From NCBI RefSeq assembly GCF_037975245.1, contig NC_092563.1:8398501-8462500 (forward strand): 64,000 nucleotides of DNA. The letters are read 5' to 3'. The notes under the pieces are model-generated. The model did no database searches and was not told the DNA's origin. It saw only the letters and a program-made list of their open reading frames with translations. Positions 1-14,318 of the stretch are shown one piece after another (positions within the stretch are counted from its first letter, which is position 1; each line of letters starts with the position of its first letter). The position numbers and the translations under genes were made by a program. This stretch comes from Apostichopus japonicus (Eukaryota; Echinodermata; Holothuroidea; Aspidochirotida; Stichopodidae).

Positions 1-1924
1 ATTAGAAATGTGATTGCAAATATTTATCACTTTATACTTACAGAACTTTCAAATTACTTTATTGGAAATCTGATATCCTGTTTCAAATCCAAACAGGGTA
101 ATCCAAACCAAGTCGCAATCTCAAAAATGCGACAAAGTGGCTGTTATAGCATGGAGGTATTATGGGTTAATAGAACAGAAAAGCTAAATGGTATTTGACT
201 TCCTGTAAGGCCCATTAGTTTCACATCACATCAGTAATCCAACCAGCAATTGCACTTTGGAAATCTGGATTTGTTGACATGAACACTGTTCAAGTTTTCT
301 GATAGGGTATGATTATATCAGCTTGGGTCACTTACAAGGGTAATACCTCACGGTAAAGTACAGTCACTGGTTTATTTCAGTCCAATCTGTAGGAAGTTGA
401 GTTTGATACTTAAACAATATGACTGTTTTCAACATTTTACGAAAAATACGAGTCATGTATCAATTGACTGCATTATAGAACAAATGGGATATTTTGCGTA
501 TATGTACAATGAATTAAAATAACAAGAACTAATGTATGGCGATAGAGAACAAACACTAGATTGGTCATAATTAATGAGTCCAGATGTAGAGAATGATCAC
601 TAAATGTTTGCATAATTAATGAGTTTTATCTTGCATATTAAAGACTATGAATATTCATTAATTATCTGTGTAGTGCAGGTTGTTAATTTTATTCTTAATG
701 ATATTGATATCTCTCTTTGAAAATGGTTGCCCTCAAATGTATTGTCTGTACACATTCATAGTTATACCAAGCTTGTACAAACACACACTCATTCATCCAG
801 ATATATGGCTTAATTACTGACAATTCCTGCATGGTTAGGTGATGCCTTCAAGTTACTCGACACAAATGGGTGATTCGTGGGATATTGGTAGAGTCATGGT
901 GGACACTCCCAGCTGCAGTACCACTATATTGTCTTGAATTATAAATTTATCAAGCTTTTCGTCCTTGCAGTAGAGACTTTGCAGACAAGTTTTTATGCTT
1001 TAAAGGTAAAGAGACAATTTAGTTTCAAAACCACTTATTTAATTTCATATGTAAAAAAAAAAAAAAAAAACTTTTTAATCGTCAGAATAGTTTGTTTAAA
1101 TTTGTTTTTGAAACTGTATTTAAATTATTTTATCATCAAGAGAGATGCTTTAGACCTAAAATAATCCTTAAATCATACATTACACACATATTAACATGAT
1201 GTAACTACAGGATTGCTTGTGAAATTTAGTATTAGTATTTATAGGATCATTAGGCTGAAAATTGACCATGCTTCCACAGACATATGATGCCACACTTTTC
1301 AATGGATCATTCAAGATCCTACCAGCGTCAACCTAAATGCTTGATAATGTCATGTTCTTACGCGAGACGGTGCACAAACTATAACCAACAGTTACCCCTC
1401 CAATTGTCAGCTGCTTTTCCAGGAATTCATTGAGTAGGTTAGTAATATAAATATATATCTTTTATGACACATTACAGAGTAGGCCTACACATCGATAATA
1501 TGAAGTCCATATTAGCACTATAGCCTACATGTGACATGCTACGTATTACGCATCCCATGAAAGCATAACTAACGCCTGACTATAATTGACAATACAAAGT
1601 CTGAAGTTTTCCAGATGGCACTTTGCAAGTGGTTATTATATTGATGTGACAATTGATCATCGAGGGGATAAACTGCTCACAATTGAATCAATTAAGCTCT
1701 TTAATTACTCACTCATTAATCTTCATTTGGTGAAATATATGTAGAGGAGTGTCTTAAATAGTTTAATAAATTGATTACATTTTGTTATGATCAATATTTC
1801 CTAACCAAAGGCAAACATTTCTTTAATAAGGACAATAAAATTCATTTCAATATGGTGGTTGCTAAATTTGTGATGTGTTTACTGTACAGAAGCCATAGAG
1901 GCTTTGTTCTGACTTTGAGTGAGC
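1..1924. other. No gene recognised
   Basis: AT-rich DNA with an A-run at 1053-1070. A short open segment after TACTTACAG (about 51-98) could be an exon, but nothing supports it further. Confidence 0.5.
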
Positions 1925-1932
1925 AAATAGAG

Positions 1933-2310
1933 CAGTGGCAGAGCGTCCATACAGTCAGGAGGGGCGGATGCCCCCCCCCCCCTGACGGACACAAATGGAC
2001 TGCTGGCACCCTTTTCAGCTTTTTACCACTTTTTACTTATTCGCGATTATTGACTTTTTTTATCGCGCTCTTAAATACCTATTGACATTTGTCAAATTTT
2101 GTTGGTGTATTTTTCTATTCTTTGTTTATCTGCAAATTAGCAAGGCCCGGAAAGCGTCATTTCCGGCGATCTAGGGAGTATCTTTACTCAAAAATTTCTG
2201 TACGCTCGATCCGCACCAACCTGTGGTGGCGCTTCGCTTAGATAGTGTTAAACGCTCCCCTACAGACCATTCTGGCCCCCCCCTGACCAATACCCCTAGC
2301 TCCGCCATTG
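1933..2310. mobile_element. hAT-like MITE with perfect 8-bp TSD
   Basis: Ends CAGTGGCAGAGCG and AGCTCCGCCATTG, flanked by the direct repeat AAATAGAG at 1925-1932 and 2311-2318. An 8-bp TSD and CAGNGG-type ends are typical of hAT elements. No transposase inside. The core carries the segment also found in the 15.0, 24.4, 36.1 and 42.3 kb copies. Confidence 0.85.
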
Positions 2311-2769
2311 AAATAGAGGAATAACCATCATTTCGTGATCAAAACAGGATGGGACGGGGAAGGTACACCTCCAACTATCTGCAGCCTGTAGACTAATGGC
2401 TTAAAGTGGAACTGAATTTACCTCAGTTATGTTGCATTCTCAGGGACTGGATATTAACATTAGAAAGTACACTGTGCACATCCGGTAAGAATAATTTTCC
2501 TGAGAGGGGGGATAGGGAGAGGGAAAGCAGGGAGCATTGGGGGGGGGGGGTTACAGGCAATTTAGTGTAGTATAATCATCCAAAATGTTCTGATGTGTTA
2601 CCACTTCTAGTTAAATCATCTGTTCTCTATCACTTTTTCTTCAACCATCTTAACTTATTTGATCTCCAACATCACTCATGATGGTACCCAGCTGGGAGCC
2701 AGATTTGTGCAAAGTTGAGCTGAGTGGTGTCTAGAGATCCCACCTTTGATGATAGTGTGGTGCTGATTA

Positions 2770-3855
2770 TTTGAGAAGAACTTAAAATAAGCCTTAACAA
2801 AGGTGGTAAGGTTATTTCAGGTGACTGTGATATTACTGGTCTGAAGGGTTATTTTAAGTAACTGTTCTAGTCTTATCATTTATCTTTAAAGGTTTATTTC
2901 AAGTGACAGCTCTTGTCGTATTACTGGTCTTGCGGATAATTTTAAGTGACTGCGAGTCTTATCACTGGTCTTAAGGTTTATTTTAAGTGACTGCTCTAGT
3001 CTTATCACTGGTATTAAGATTTATTTCAAGCTACTGCTCCAGTCTTATCACTGGTATTAAGGTTTATTTCAAGCTACTGCTCTAGTCTTATCACTGGTAT
3101 TAAGGTTTCTTTCAAGTGACTGTTCCAGTCTTTCACTGGTATTAAGGTTTATTTTAAGCTACTGCTCTAGTCGTATCACTGGTATTAAGGTTTATTTTAA
3201 GCTACTGCTCTAGTCTTATCACTGGTCTTAAGGTTTATTTCAAGCTACTGCTCCAGACTTATCACTGGTATTAAGGTTTATTTCAAGTGACTATGTTCTA
3301 GTCTTATCACTTGTAATAAGGTTTATTTCAAGCTACTGCTCCAGTCTTATCACTGGTATTAAGGTTTATTTCAAGCTACTGCTCTAGTCGTATCACTGGT
3401 ATTAAGGTTTATTTCAAGCTACTGCTCCAGTCTTATCACTGGTCTTAATGTTTATTTTAAGTGACTGCTCTAGTCTTATCACTGGTATTAAGGTTTATTT
3501 CAAGCTACTGCTCCAGTTTTATATCATTGGTATTAAGGTTTATTTTAAGCTACTGCTCTACTCTTATCACTGGTCTTAAGGTTTATTTCCAGCTACTGCT
3601 CCAGTCTTAAGTTATCACTGGTATAAGGTTCATTTCAAGCTACTGCTCCAGTCTTATCAATGGTATTAAGGTTTATTTCAAGCTACTGCTCCAGTCTTAT
3701 CACTGGTATTAAAATTTATTTCAAGCTACTGCTCCAGTCTTATCACTGTTATTAAGGTTTATTTCAAGCTACTGCTCCAGTCTTATCATTGATATGAAGG
3801 TTTATTTCAAGCTACTGCTTATAGTCTCAAAATTTATTTCAAGTGACTGTTCTAG
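2770..3855. repeat. 43-bp minisatellite, about 24 copies
   Basis: The unit contains AAGGTTTATTTCAAGC, TACTGCTCCAGTC and TTATCACTGGTATT. Copies alternate between CTCTAGTC and CTCCAGTC variants. Edges are degenerate. Confidence 0.95.
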
Positions 3856-3997
3856 TCTTTTACTTAGTCTTAGGGCTTACTGCTTTCGTCTCTCTTAGAT
3901 CATTGGCATCAGTCGACATAATCTTGCCCAAAAGTCTTATCCTGCTACGATTCCAAGGACGTACATGTCCATCTCCTTCCTGCTTCTCTTCCTGTAG

Positions 3998-4080
3998 ATT
4001 ATTGCATTATTGGAATCGGATACACGGTTCACCGGATTGCACAAACTGTTTGGCGAGATTCAGATCAGCATATTGGGCCT
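3998..4080 (+). other. Possible isolated exon
   Basis: A strong acceptor (pyrimidine tract ending CTTCCTGTAG, 3988-3997) is followed by an 83-nt open segment reading LLESDTRFTGLHKLFGEIQ and ending at a GTAATA donor or an in-frame TAA. The composition looks coding, but no neighbouring exon could be joined and the family is not recognised. An AATAAA lies about 360 bp downstream (4438). Confidence 0.25.
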
Positions 4081-4679
4081 GTAATAAGTTTTAATATGTA
4101 GGGGAAACTTCCGTATATTCAGGTATTTCTCTTATTGATATTTTGCTAAAATGCAGTTAAATCACAGGCATCCATTCAAAATCTGGTATTAAAGGATAAA
4201 TAATGATGTGTAAAAAATAGTAAAACAGAAGAAAACATAATGAGGGAAGGTGAGGGCGGGGGGAGGGGGGAGGGGAGGAGAGTGTGGGAGGGAGGGGGAG
4301 GAGAGGGCATGGTTGTAACCATCTGAGAGATAAACAAGGAAATCTACCTTTACTAGCTAATCTCACTGGTTCAAATCCTGTTCTACCTGACAGTTTCTTT
4401 GCCCTTAAAATGGATTCTTAATCCTTAAAATTACAAAATAAATGCATCTAAGAAAGACAGTAAATACCTGTCAAACCATATTGTATCACCTGATGGAAAA
4501 TATAGATAGATAGATATTTATATAGATAGAAAGATATTTAGTCAGCCACTGATGATCATAAAAATACAATGGAAATTGTGACCTTGAATCCAAAGGTTGA
4601 CTATTAGTGTGCAGCTGCCATTCACATTGTAGTAGTGTTGTCTTTACCTTCTATAGTTGATACCTGTAGTTCAGATATT

Positions 4680-4907
4680 CTTGGGTATTCAAGGAGCATC
4701 ATGGGAGTAGGGCACCAAGGTGTAGTAAACAGACATATGTATTCAAGGAACATAATGGGAGTAGAGAACAGAGGTGTAGTAAACAGAAATGGGTATTTAA
4801 GGAGTATAATGGGAGTACTACATATTAGAGGTGTAGTTAACATAAATGGAGATTCAAAGACTATATTGGGAGTAGAGAACAGAGGTGTAGTAAACAGAAA
4901 TGGGTGA
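4680..4907. repeat. 54-57-bp minisatellite, four copies
   Basis: The unit contains ATTCAAGGA, ATAATGGGAGTAGAG and AGGTGTAGTAAACAGA. The open frames on both strands across it are repeat artefacts. A G-run follows (4908-4920). Confidence 0.9.
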
Positions 4908-4920
4908 AGGGGGGGGGGGG

Positions 4921-6546
4921 GAGAGGGAAGTCTGGGTAGGATTATACACTAGTGTATCAGTCTCTGTAACCTGGTTTCTGATCATTGTCAATATATGTCT
5001 ACCTTAGTAGGCTACTGTACCTGTGTTTGTTGTACAGACTTGTATCTGCTTATATTGATCCAAACAAAACTGGATATGTCCTGATACATCCAGAGATGTG
5101 ATGATATTAACGGTAGGAAGCAATATGTACTTTAAATACTCTATAAAAAAAATCTATAAAACATGGAATATGAATTATTGTCAAACAATATCATATTACT
5201 TAAAATTAATTGATACTAATTACCATGCAGATACTCTACAGGGCAGTGACTTGTACAGACTAAAGCACTATTACACACACACAGTACAAAGTAAGCATCA
5301 TCTTATCTCTCATACTTCTAATGGTAAAAAAAATGTAAGCAAAGTGATTTTGTTTTTGCTTCTTCAGTTTAATGAACTTTAACTATAGTGTTCATTTTAG
5401 GTCGTACCTCTATGGCTGCGCCTGGTACAAATATTATTACAAGTATAGATGCTATTAACTTCCCATTTGATTGATTACCAGTTTAAAAGGTTCCTATAGA
5501 AGGCAGAGGATATTGCTTGTTTTATTAGGAAATCAAAACATTTGGCATGTAAGAAAGGGCATATTTTGGATAATAGCATTGATATATTAAAGTATATATA
5601 TCCAGCCATACATTGAAGGTTTGATATATGTAAAACACAGATGTATAGCTCCTACTAGGTTATTGGGCACATTGATATTTTTATGATGATAATTGCCTAA
5701 GTTACAGGTTTTTTTTTTTTTTTACACGAACGATTTAAAGTAGTGGCAATTTGAACGGCTGTCACGGTTGTGTAACCCTATATATGATAATTATAAGATG
5801 CTGTTATAGTGATATAGCAAAATGTTGCTCCACTTGGGCGATATCATGATTGAAGATCATGTTAAAGTATAGTGCTACCTGCAGTTTGTGGTTGCGGAAG
5901 TCTTTAGTAGGCTAGGTACAAATTAGGAATTAAAGTCAAACCTTGTAAGCTAGGTTATAATAATAATAATAATCATAATCATATAAATTCCCTTTTCATG
6001 TATTCTAGCTGGTCAGTGAACAGAATTTTAAATGAAAATTATGCCAATGTTAAGTCATATTAGAAAGTTTAATTACTTTAGAAATGGTAGAAATGGTGCG
6101 GGGAGGGGGGGGGGCAGATGGAGTTGATAACCACCATAGTTGGCCTTTTGTTTCTCCTACAACTTTTGAGCAGTTTTGCGGAACTTCACTTTAACAATAA
6201 ACTGTTCAAAGAAATCTTATATTACCAATAAGCGGCGTGCATTGAAGAAGTAGATACAGCTATCAAAGTATTACCTACTATAAAATTCATATTGAGACAA
6301 ATGACGTGAGAAAAGTACTATGAAGCTTATAATTGGCCGCTTTAATGAATCTGTTAAAATGATTGAAAGCCACTTACAAAGTTTAAAGACAGACTTATTT
6401 CAAGATGGAGAGAAAATTAGTTAAATTGTCAGGAAATCATGGTATGTTCTTAACTAGTGCAGCAATTTTGTTTTCTATGGAAAACTTTATTTCAGTGACC
6501 ACATCCTGTTTTCTTCAACATATGTGTATATGTTTTCTCTTTACAG
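4921..6546. other. No gene recognised
   Basis: AT-rich unique-looking DNA with T-, G- and AAT-runs (5709-5724, 6098-6114, 5960-5975). No supported exon. Confidence 0.5.
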
Positions 6547-6960
6547 CTGGGGGTAGGAAGCTTCCAAAAAGTGGGGGGGGGCACAACATCAGAGGGGCAC
6601 TTTTTCATGCCACAACCACCACTCGTTATGCTATAAACCGATACATACCGGCCATATCACTTAAATATATATGATGTGTTAGTATGCTATCAATACTATT
6701 TATTGGGATTGTTTATTGTTAACCATGCTACAAAAAGATATGGAATGCCATTTTAAAAATAGCATGTGCAGACTAAAAATAAATATTTAAAATAAAATAG
6801 GCTGTTAAAATTAATAGAGGCTTAATTAAGATATCCAAAAAGACAGTTCTTCATCAAAGGGGCACATTTTATTTGCCAGTAGGGCACATTTGCTATTTTG
6901 GAAAAAAAAGTAGGGGAGATCGAGTCACATGACACCAGTGCCCCCTGCCCCTACCCCCTG
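6547..6960. mobile_element. hAT-like MITE, family 2, decayed TSD
   Basis: GGGGGTAGGAAGCTTCC at the left and CTACCCCCTG at the right. Flanks CTTTACAG and TTTTATAG differ by two transitions, so this is an older insertion. It shares its body with 15439-15873 and 23123-23455. Confidence 0.75.
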
Positions 6961-8764
6961 TTTTATAGGATTGCTATGTCTATAGCTGTCAGATATCTTT
7001 CTTCACTTGATTCCAGTATGATACCTGGAGAACTTTATACAGCTGAATGAAGCTCCTTATACTTAAACAGAATTTCAAGGTCATAATTATGCCATTTTGT
7101 TAGAAACAAAAGAGTCTCACATTTAATTGCAAAACATTCTCCGGCCCAACCACCTCCATTTCTCTTTGCACTTTCCTAATTAACTTAAAAAAATGAAATA
7201 AATTCATTTATGCAAAAATAATAATAATTAAAATAGTCAGATAATTAATATTACCCTGTTACACAATTCTCATATTCAGAGAACAATTCAGAGATGAAAA
7301 GTAGTGAGATGACAAAGTTAATTCAAAAACAAAAAAATCCTTTCAAAAAATCTCCAAATCTGATTGTCCATGCATTGGTGTTCTAGGAATTGGCAATATT
7401 CTTTAATATTAAAGTCCTGTTAAATTTGTAACATTTGCCTTGCCTACAAGTCTCTATTCAATAAGAAACTTGGCCAAAATCAAAAGTATTGTCATAATTA
7501 AAAAATCACATCAATATATCGACTAAGAACTGCTTAATTTTTTTTCCTCAAAAAATACATGTGTTTTACTTACTTTATACTCATGGGAAAATATAGCTCC
7601 CAAGTACAAAAGACTCTGGTTCAGAGCAAAATACCTTGGTTCACTTCTCCGACACTGTTCGCTACTTCCGCTCACAATTTCCAGAGAAGGAATGATAACC
7701 TGGGACGAGTCGCAAAAAAAGTTCTTCTTCTATTGCGGTCGGCAGACTCCGAACATCCTGGACGTTGTATTATTGTATCATTTAGGAGACTGGTTGTGTA
7801 CTAAAGTAGATTTTTAAGGCTAAGTATACAAATAGGATGGCAGTACAGGAAGTTATCCCAGTTCTACAAGTGAACTCTTTGCACCATGTACATGTCTCGA
7901 CGACGGACAATTACTTGTACAAGATCTGGTCAAGTTCAGATGCATGCTTGGTTGATTGCTGTTATCACTCAGCTGGCCCAAACAGGGCTAGCTAGGGGTC
8001 AATAGCTGATAGCCTTTGCTATACCATAGATGAAAGTATACCGTATTGTGGTGGTCAGAGAAAGGGTGATGGTTTGGAAATCTGGGTAGAATTCAAATGG
8101 AGTTTTTATGTGAGAGTACAATACAGTTAACATTGACACAATTAAGATATGGAGATTTGATTTGGCTTTATAATTACATTGGCGTCGCAGTTTTGAAAAA
8201 AAAACTACTGAGATTTTGATACCATTTAGTTACACAGTGACCATTTGCTACCATCGATGAAAATAAGTATTGGGTAGAAAAGACAGGATGGTCTGAAAAT
8301 ATGCTAGAATTCAAAATTCGAGGAATATCCGTCCGTCCGTCTGCCCATCCGTCCATCCAACCGTCCGTCCGATTATATCCCATTCAGTTTTGTTGTTATT
8401 TGTTTGAGCCATACAGATTAAATTCTGTCGGGCTAATAATAAACAGGTTATAGGGTGCATGGACATGTTAGAAATTCCCATTGCTGATGGGGACAATTTG
8501 GACACTATATTGGCCATGATATATCAATAAGGAAGTTATTTGTGACAGACTTGAGGTCTTGTAGAATGATTGGCCTGCTCCTATAATTATCACAATGTTT
8601 TGGTAAACCAAATAGTTTTAATATTAAAAGCTTTACAGCTCACAAAATAAAGCTAGCTGAAATAAGTTTGAAAATGTATTTAAAGACCGCTTTATTTGGG
8701 TCTAGATTCTGACCTTGACACAGTTGAGTCAATTGTAAAGAATATATATACAAAGTTCTACTGT
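6961..8764. other. No gene recognised
   Basis: Contains a degenerate CCGT/CCAT tetranucleotide cluster (8328-8371). The open frame at 7559-7804 lacks coding character. Confidence 0.5.
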
Positions 8765-8772
8765 ATACTATC

Positions 8773-9127
8773 CAGTGGTGTAGGAAGGTACTATTGAGTG
8801 GGGGGACTGATGGCCGGCCTGGGGGAGGGGTCTAAGGGGAGGGGGTTTCCCCCACCCCATTGGATTTTTTTTGCATTTCCAGGTGGCCTCAGATGCAATT
8901 TGGTGCAATATAGCACACTTCAACCCACCCACTCCATTTTGTATATAATTTTGCATTTTCACCTGGCCTTAGATGCAATTTGGTGCTCCAAATGAGATTT
9001 TTTTCTCATTTGGAAATGAAAAAGGGGTTTTCTGACTTGCGAAGCGGGGGGCGGAATGATACTTCCGCCCCTCCATATTTTTCACTGGGGGCTGGCGCCC
9101 CCAGCCCCCCCGGTTCCTACGCCCTTG
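8773..9127. mobile_element. hAT-like MITE, family 1, perfect 8-bp TSD
   Basis: Starts CAGTGGTGTAGGAAGG, ends TTCCTACGCCCTTG, flanked by ATACTATC at 8765-8772 and 9128-9135. It is non-coding with G-run and C-run ends, and is an inverted relative of 13335-13676. Confidence 0.9.
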
Positions 9128-9259
9128 ATACTATCAAATTCTTATGTAATTTTGGGAGTACACACACTACAATCAACTCATGAAACTTGATCCATCTGCT
9201 CAAGTTGAAAAACAATTTGAACAAAAAAATGCCTAACTTAGACTAATGCTATAGGCCCA

Positions 9260-9629
9260 TTAAAGGCATTGAAGATCCGCCCCAAACAGCGTGCCGCCAT
9301 CTTTAAAAAGTTAACTTTCCGTTGCTTGCAAGTGAAGTTCTCTTGTCGCTGCAAAATGCAGACAGTAATGAAACGTGATACCTTAATTGTTATCTTTAGC
9401 TGGACCTGAGATGTCCATCGCTGTATCGTTTGTACACTGTGCTGTGGGTATTGACCGCAGCTGTATGTACTGACTGTACACTAGTGTCTAATTATCAACG
9501 TTAGCAAGCTGTGTGTGTATTTTCTGGGATCGATGGTGGTGTCTAACACTTCTGTTACACCTCATTCCAAATTAGGTCAGATTACTGGCATTAGACGTTT
9601 CTTTTTGCGCGAGTCTTCACACCCTTTAA
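9260..9629. mobile_element. TTAA-flanked MITE (piggyBac/Kolobok-like), copy 1
   Basis: TTAA on both sides, ends AGGCATTGAAGA and TCTTCACACCCT. It matches 36805-37165 in inverted orientation over its full length. A TTAA target is typical of piggyBac and Kolobok; the assignment is by target only. Confidence 0.85.
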
Positions 9630-11149
9630 CTAGCTGTTTCTTTTCTCTACAGGGGTAAAGGAAAGGAAAGGAATGGAAGGGGATTAAACCTTCCTCCACT
9701 TCTGAATGTGAAGTTGGGGTCAGGTTTATCTCTCTGCCCTCCTTCAGCTAAATAGTATCTTGATGAAATGAACTGGCAGGTCAAATAATTGCATTATAAT
9801 TATTGGCTCATAAAAGCTAACTGCAGTCTTGTTTTGAGGGAGCACTCTGCATTGTAAGTTTTACTTTGTTTTCCAAATATGGTTATGACATAAGACTGAA
9901 TATATTGCCAAGGCTGCTCCTTTGTTGAGTATGACCTTGAAACAGATATGTTTCGATCGAGTGATTAAATTTAGATAATGGATAAAACATTGATGCCAGC
10001 CCTCAGGAGCTGACATTATCAGCAGTTTCAGCCTTGAAGTAGCATATACCAGAAATTGTCCATTTCTCATACCGACCTACCATATTAAGGGTATCAGTGT
10101 GTTAGCATAGGTCATCGGGCTACTTAGTAACCTTTGTTTAAAATGTTTAACATCATTTTAAACTAAAAAATATAACATAATTTGTTATTTATGAAATGCC
10201 CATATGTGAACTGTGATCTTTAGTACAAATTATACAATACAGATTTACTTTACTGTGTACATCCGAAAATAACTCCAACTGTGGATTGTTGGTGCTGATC
10301 CATGGATACAGGAAACATAAAAATGCTTGAAGTGAAACACCACCAGTTGCTTAATGTTTCCACACATAGCAATGTTTTAATTCGTCATCCAGATATTTAC
10401 TGGTAAAGTGACACTCAATAATATATACTTTTGGCCTCTGTGATGTTCAACTTTGCTCCTATTAGTGGTAATGCAATCATCATGGATGATATTGAAAACT
10501 CATTTAATCATCTAATGGGTATTTTGCTGCCAAGTAATGATTCTTCAGTGCTATGGTAGAGTAGATAAATTGATATCATTAGAACCAATGGAACCTAGCC
10601 GGGCATCTGGGAGGTTGTGGGAGCAACCCCTGGCCTGCCAAAGTAATGGGGGTGTTTCATTCAGTAAAATATCCATGGTCTCCTGATCTGAAATGGTTTT
10701 CAAATTGCAAAAAAAAAAATGAACTAAAACTGTAAATTTGGATAGCCACCTGATGTGACGAGCTATTCGACTTCTACCACATGCATTTGCCCACACAGTA
10801 TTTTTCATGTGTTCCGAGACACTCTCTTAATAAGGTGTCTATTTGAGAAAACGTTTAGCAGACATTATGGGTAACTTAACTTTGGAATGTAAGCTGTCTC
10901 CAATCAAATGAAAGGTCACTGCGCATAATTTATGCTTATTGACTTTGGTTAACATGTCGATTATGCAGAGAACATGAAAGGGTTGGAGTCAGGTAAAGTG
11001 GATACGTTAATTGATGCTTGGTTCTTTCTTGTTGTTGATATAAACTGCCATTGGCTTGACTATGATTGTAAGTGTTGACATCAAGTTCATATGGGCTACC
11101 ATCAATGCCTAACACAGTTGACTTATGATGTACGTTCATGCAAATATAA
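9630..11149. other. No gene recognised
   Basis: Two minus-strand open frames (9861-10070 and 10551-10808) lack splice or family support. The second reads plausibly (LLNETPPLLWQARG) but stays unassigned. Confidence 0.45.
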
Positions 11150-13055
11150 TTGTAGATTAACCTATAGGGTATCCATACCATATATAATGTAGATTAACTG
11201 GTAGGGTATCCATACCATCTACAATGTAGATTAACAGGTAGGGTATCCATACCATCTATAATGTAGATTAACCTTTAGGGTATCCATACCACCTATAATG
11301 TAGATTAACCTATAGGGTATCCATACCATCTATAATGTAGATTAACCTTTAGGGTATCCATACCACCTATAATGTAGATTAACTGGTTGGGTATCCCTAC
11401 CACTCATAATGTAGATTATCTTGTAGGGTATCCATACCATCTATAATGTAGATTAACTGGTAGGGTATCCATACCACCTATAATGTAGATTAACCTTTAG
11501 GGTATCCATACCACCTATAATGTAGATTAACCTATAGGGTATCCATACCATCTATAATGTAGATTAACCTTTAGGGTATCCATACCACCTATAATGTAGA
11601 TTAACTGGTAGGGTATCCATACCATCTATAATGTAGATTAACTGGTAGGGTATCCATACCACCTTTAATGTAGTTTATCTGGTAGGGTATCCATACCACC
11701 TATAATGTAGATTAACTGGTAGGGTATCCATACCATCTATAATGTAGATTAACTGGTTGGGTATCCATACCATCGATAATGTAGATTAACTGTTATGGTA
11801 TCCATACCACCTATAATGTAAATTAACTGATATGGTATCCATACCACCTATAATGTAGATTAACCTTTAGGGTATCCATACCATCTATAATGTAGATTAA
11901 CCTTTAGGGTATCCATACCACCTATAATGTAGATTAACTGGTAGGGTATCCATACCATCTATAATGTAGATTAACTGGTTGGGTATCCATACCACCTTTA
12001 ATGTAGATTATCTGGTAGGGTATCCATACCACCTATAATGTAGATTAACTGATATGGTATCCATACCACCTTTAATGTAGATTAACTGGTAGGGTATCCA
12101 TACCATCTATAATGTAGATTAACTGGTTGGGTATCCATACCATCGATAATGTAGATTAACTGTTATGGTATCCATACCACCTATAATGTAAATTAACTGA
12201 TATGGTATCCATACCACCTATAATGTAGATTAACCTTTAGGGTATCCATACCATCTATAATGTAGATTAACCTTTAGGGTATCCATACCACCTATAATGT
12301 AGATTAACTGGTAGGGTATCCATACCATCTATAATGTAGATTAACTGGTTGGGTATCCATACCACCTTTAATGTAGATTATCTGGTAGGGTATCCATACC
12401 ACCTATAATGTAGATTAACTGATATGGTATCCATACCACCTTTAATGTAGATTAACCCTTAGGGTATCCATACCATATATAATGTAGATTAACCTTAGGG
12501 TATCCATACCATCTATAATGTAGATTAACCTTTAGGGTATCCATACCACCTATAATGTAGATTAACTGATATGGTATCCATGCCATCTATAATGTAGATT
12601 ATCTCGTAGGGTATCCATACCATCTATAATGTAGATGTAACTGATAGGGTATCCATACCATCTTTAATGTAGATTAACTGGTAGGGTATCCATACCATCA
12701 ATAATGTAGATTAACTGATATGGTATCCATACCACCTATAATGTAGATTAACTGATATGGTATCCATACCATCTATAATGTAGATTAACTGATATGGTAT
12801 CCATACCATCTATAATGTAGATTAACCTTTAGGGTATCCATTCCATCTTTCATGTAGATTAACTGGTAGGGTATTCAAACCTTCTATAATGTAGTTTAAC
12901 TGATATGGTATCTATACCATCTAGTATGTAGATTAACTGATAGGGTATCCATACCATCTTTAATGTAGATTAAATGGTAGCTCTATAATGTAGAAATAGA
13001 AGGTAGGGTATACCATCATGTTGATTGGATGGTAAGGTATCTATACCACCTTTTA
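11150..13055. repeat. 37-bp minisatellite, about 50 copies, with 370-bp higher-order unit
   Basis: The unit contains TATAATGTAGATTAAC and GGGTATCCATACCA. A rare variant (CATCGATAATG) recurs exactly 370 bp apart (11771 and 12141) inside otherwise matching ten-unit blocks. Confidence 0.95.
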
Positions 13056-13334
13056 TCTAGCTCAGGAAGAGAAGAAGATCCTTTGCCAACTGTAAGCAAT
13101 CTTATCTCTAGTGATGTTTTTCTTCTCAATTAGACAACTTTCCATATTTCAAACAAAGGTGTGTGTGCATGTTGCATATTCAACTTTATGCATTTTTGTT
13201 GTATTGCTCTGCAACTTGGCTTAAAGTACCAGTTTTTAAGAGCAGAAAATATAGACTTTATTAAGAGACTGTATATATACAGTATAAATTACAACTGTGA
13301 TCTGGGTCTTCTTTCTCTGAATTGTTCCTGTAAG

Positions 13335-13676
13335 CAAGGGCGTAGGAACCGGGGGGGGCGCCAGCCCCCCAGTGAAAAATATGGGGGGGCGGAAGTATCG
13401 TTCCGCCCCCCGCTCCGCAAGTCAGAAAACCCCTTTTTCATTTCCAAATGAGAAAAAAAATCTCATTTGAAGCACCAAATTGCATCTAAGGCCAGGTGAA
13501 AATGCAAAATTCTTTACAAAATGGAGTGGGTGTTGAAGTGTGCTATATTGCACCAAATTGCATCTGAGGCCACCTGGAAATGAAAAAAAATTCCAACGGG
13601 GAGGGGGGCACCCCCTCCCCCAGGCCGGCCATCAGTCTTCAGCCCCCCCACTCAAAAGTACCTTCCTACGCCACTG
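13335..13676. mobile_element. hAT-like MITE, family 1 (inverted copy), perfect 8-bp TSD
   Basis: Starts CAAGGGCGTAGGAACC, ends CCTTCCTACGCCACTG, flanked by CCTGTAAG at 13327-13334 and 13677-13684. Same family as 8773-9127 in opposite orientation; about 90 percent similar by eye. Confidence 0.9.
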
Positions 13677-13684
13677 CCTGTAAG

Positions 13685-14235
13685 TCAATAATGACAATTC
13701 AAAGGCTACAATATTACTTGATATTTGAGGGATTCATTGCTAAACTGTAACAATGCTGTTATGGTATTGTAAAAGCTAAAAGGTCAAATGACAACAACCC
13801 AAAGTTATTTGAGAGAATATATTTTTCAAACTTCAACTATTTGTCATAATGTAATGATGATTTGTTTAACTTCCACCATCATGATCTGTACTAATCAAAT
13901 CGAACTCTATAAATCGTAAACAAAGTAAAAAAGACATTTTTCCCCCTGCTATTTTTTATTTTTATTTTTGCAATTTATACTATAACCTTTGACATTGTAC
14001 TATATATACTACAAAATATCACATGAGTACAAAAGCTCACTTGAGTTACAATGAGGATATGTAAGCTGGATAATGACAACATAAATACTGAATTAAATTA
14101 TGGAATAGGTCAAAGTTTAAAAAATATATATTTTACATAAGCTCCGTATAATTTCATCAATTAATTCTATGCATTAGATTAAAATATTAATTTCCAAAAA
14201 ATTGCACACAAACACACATATGTTTATATACACAT

Positions 14236-14318
<83 letters not shown>

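Noticed and set aside
4622-4907. Open frames on both strands (73 and 90 codons) at 4.6-4.9 kb
   Set aside because: They exist only because a 54-57-bp tandem repeat lacks stops in those frames.
11150-13055. CRISPR-like array of short repeats
   Set aside because: Units are directly adjacent with no unique spacers, and the genome is eukaryotic; this is a minisatellite.
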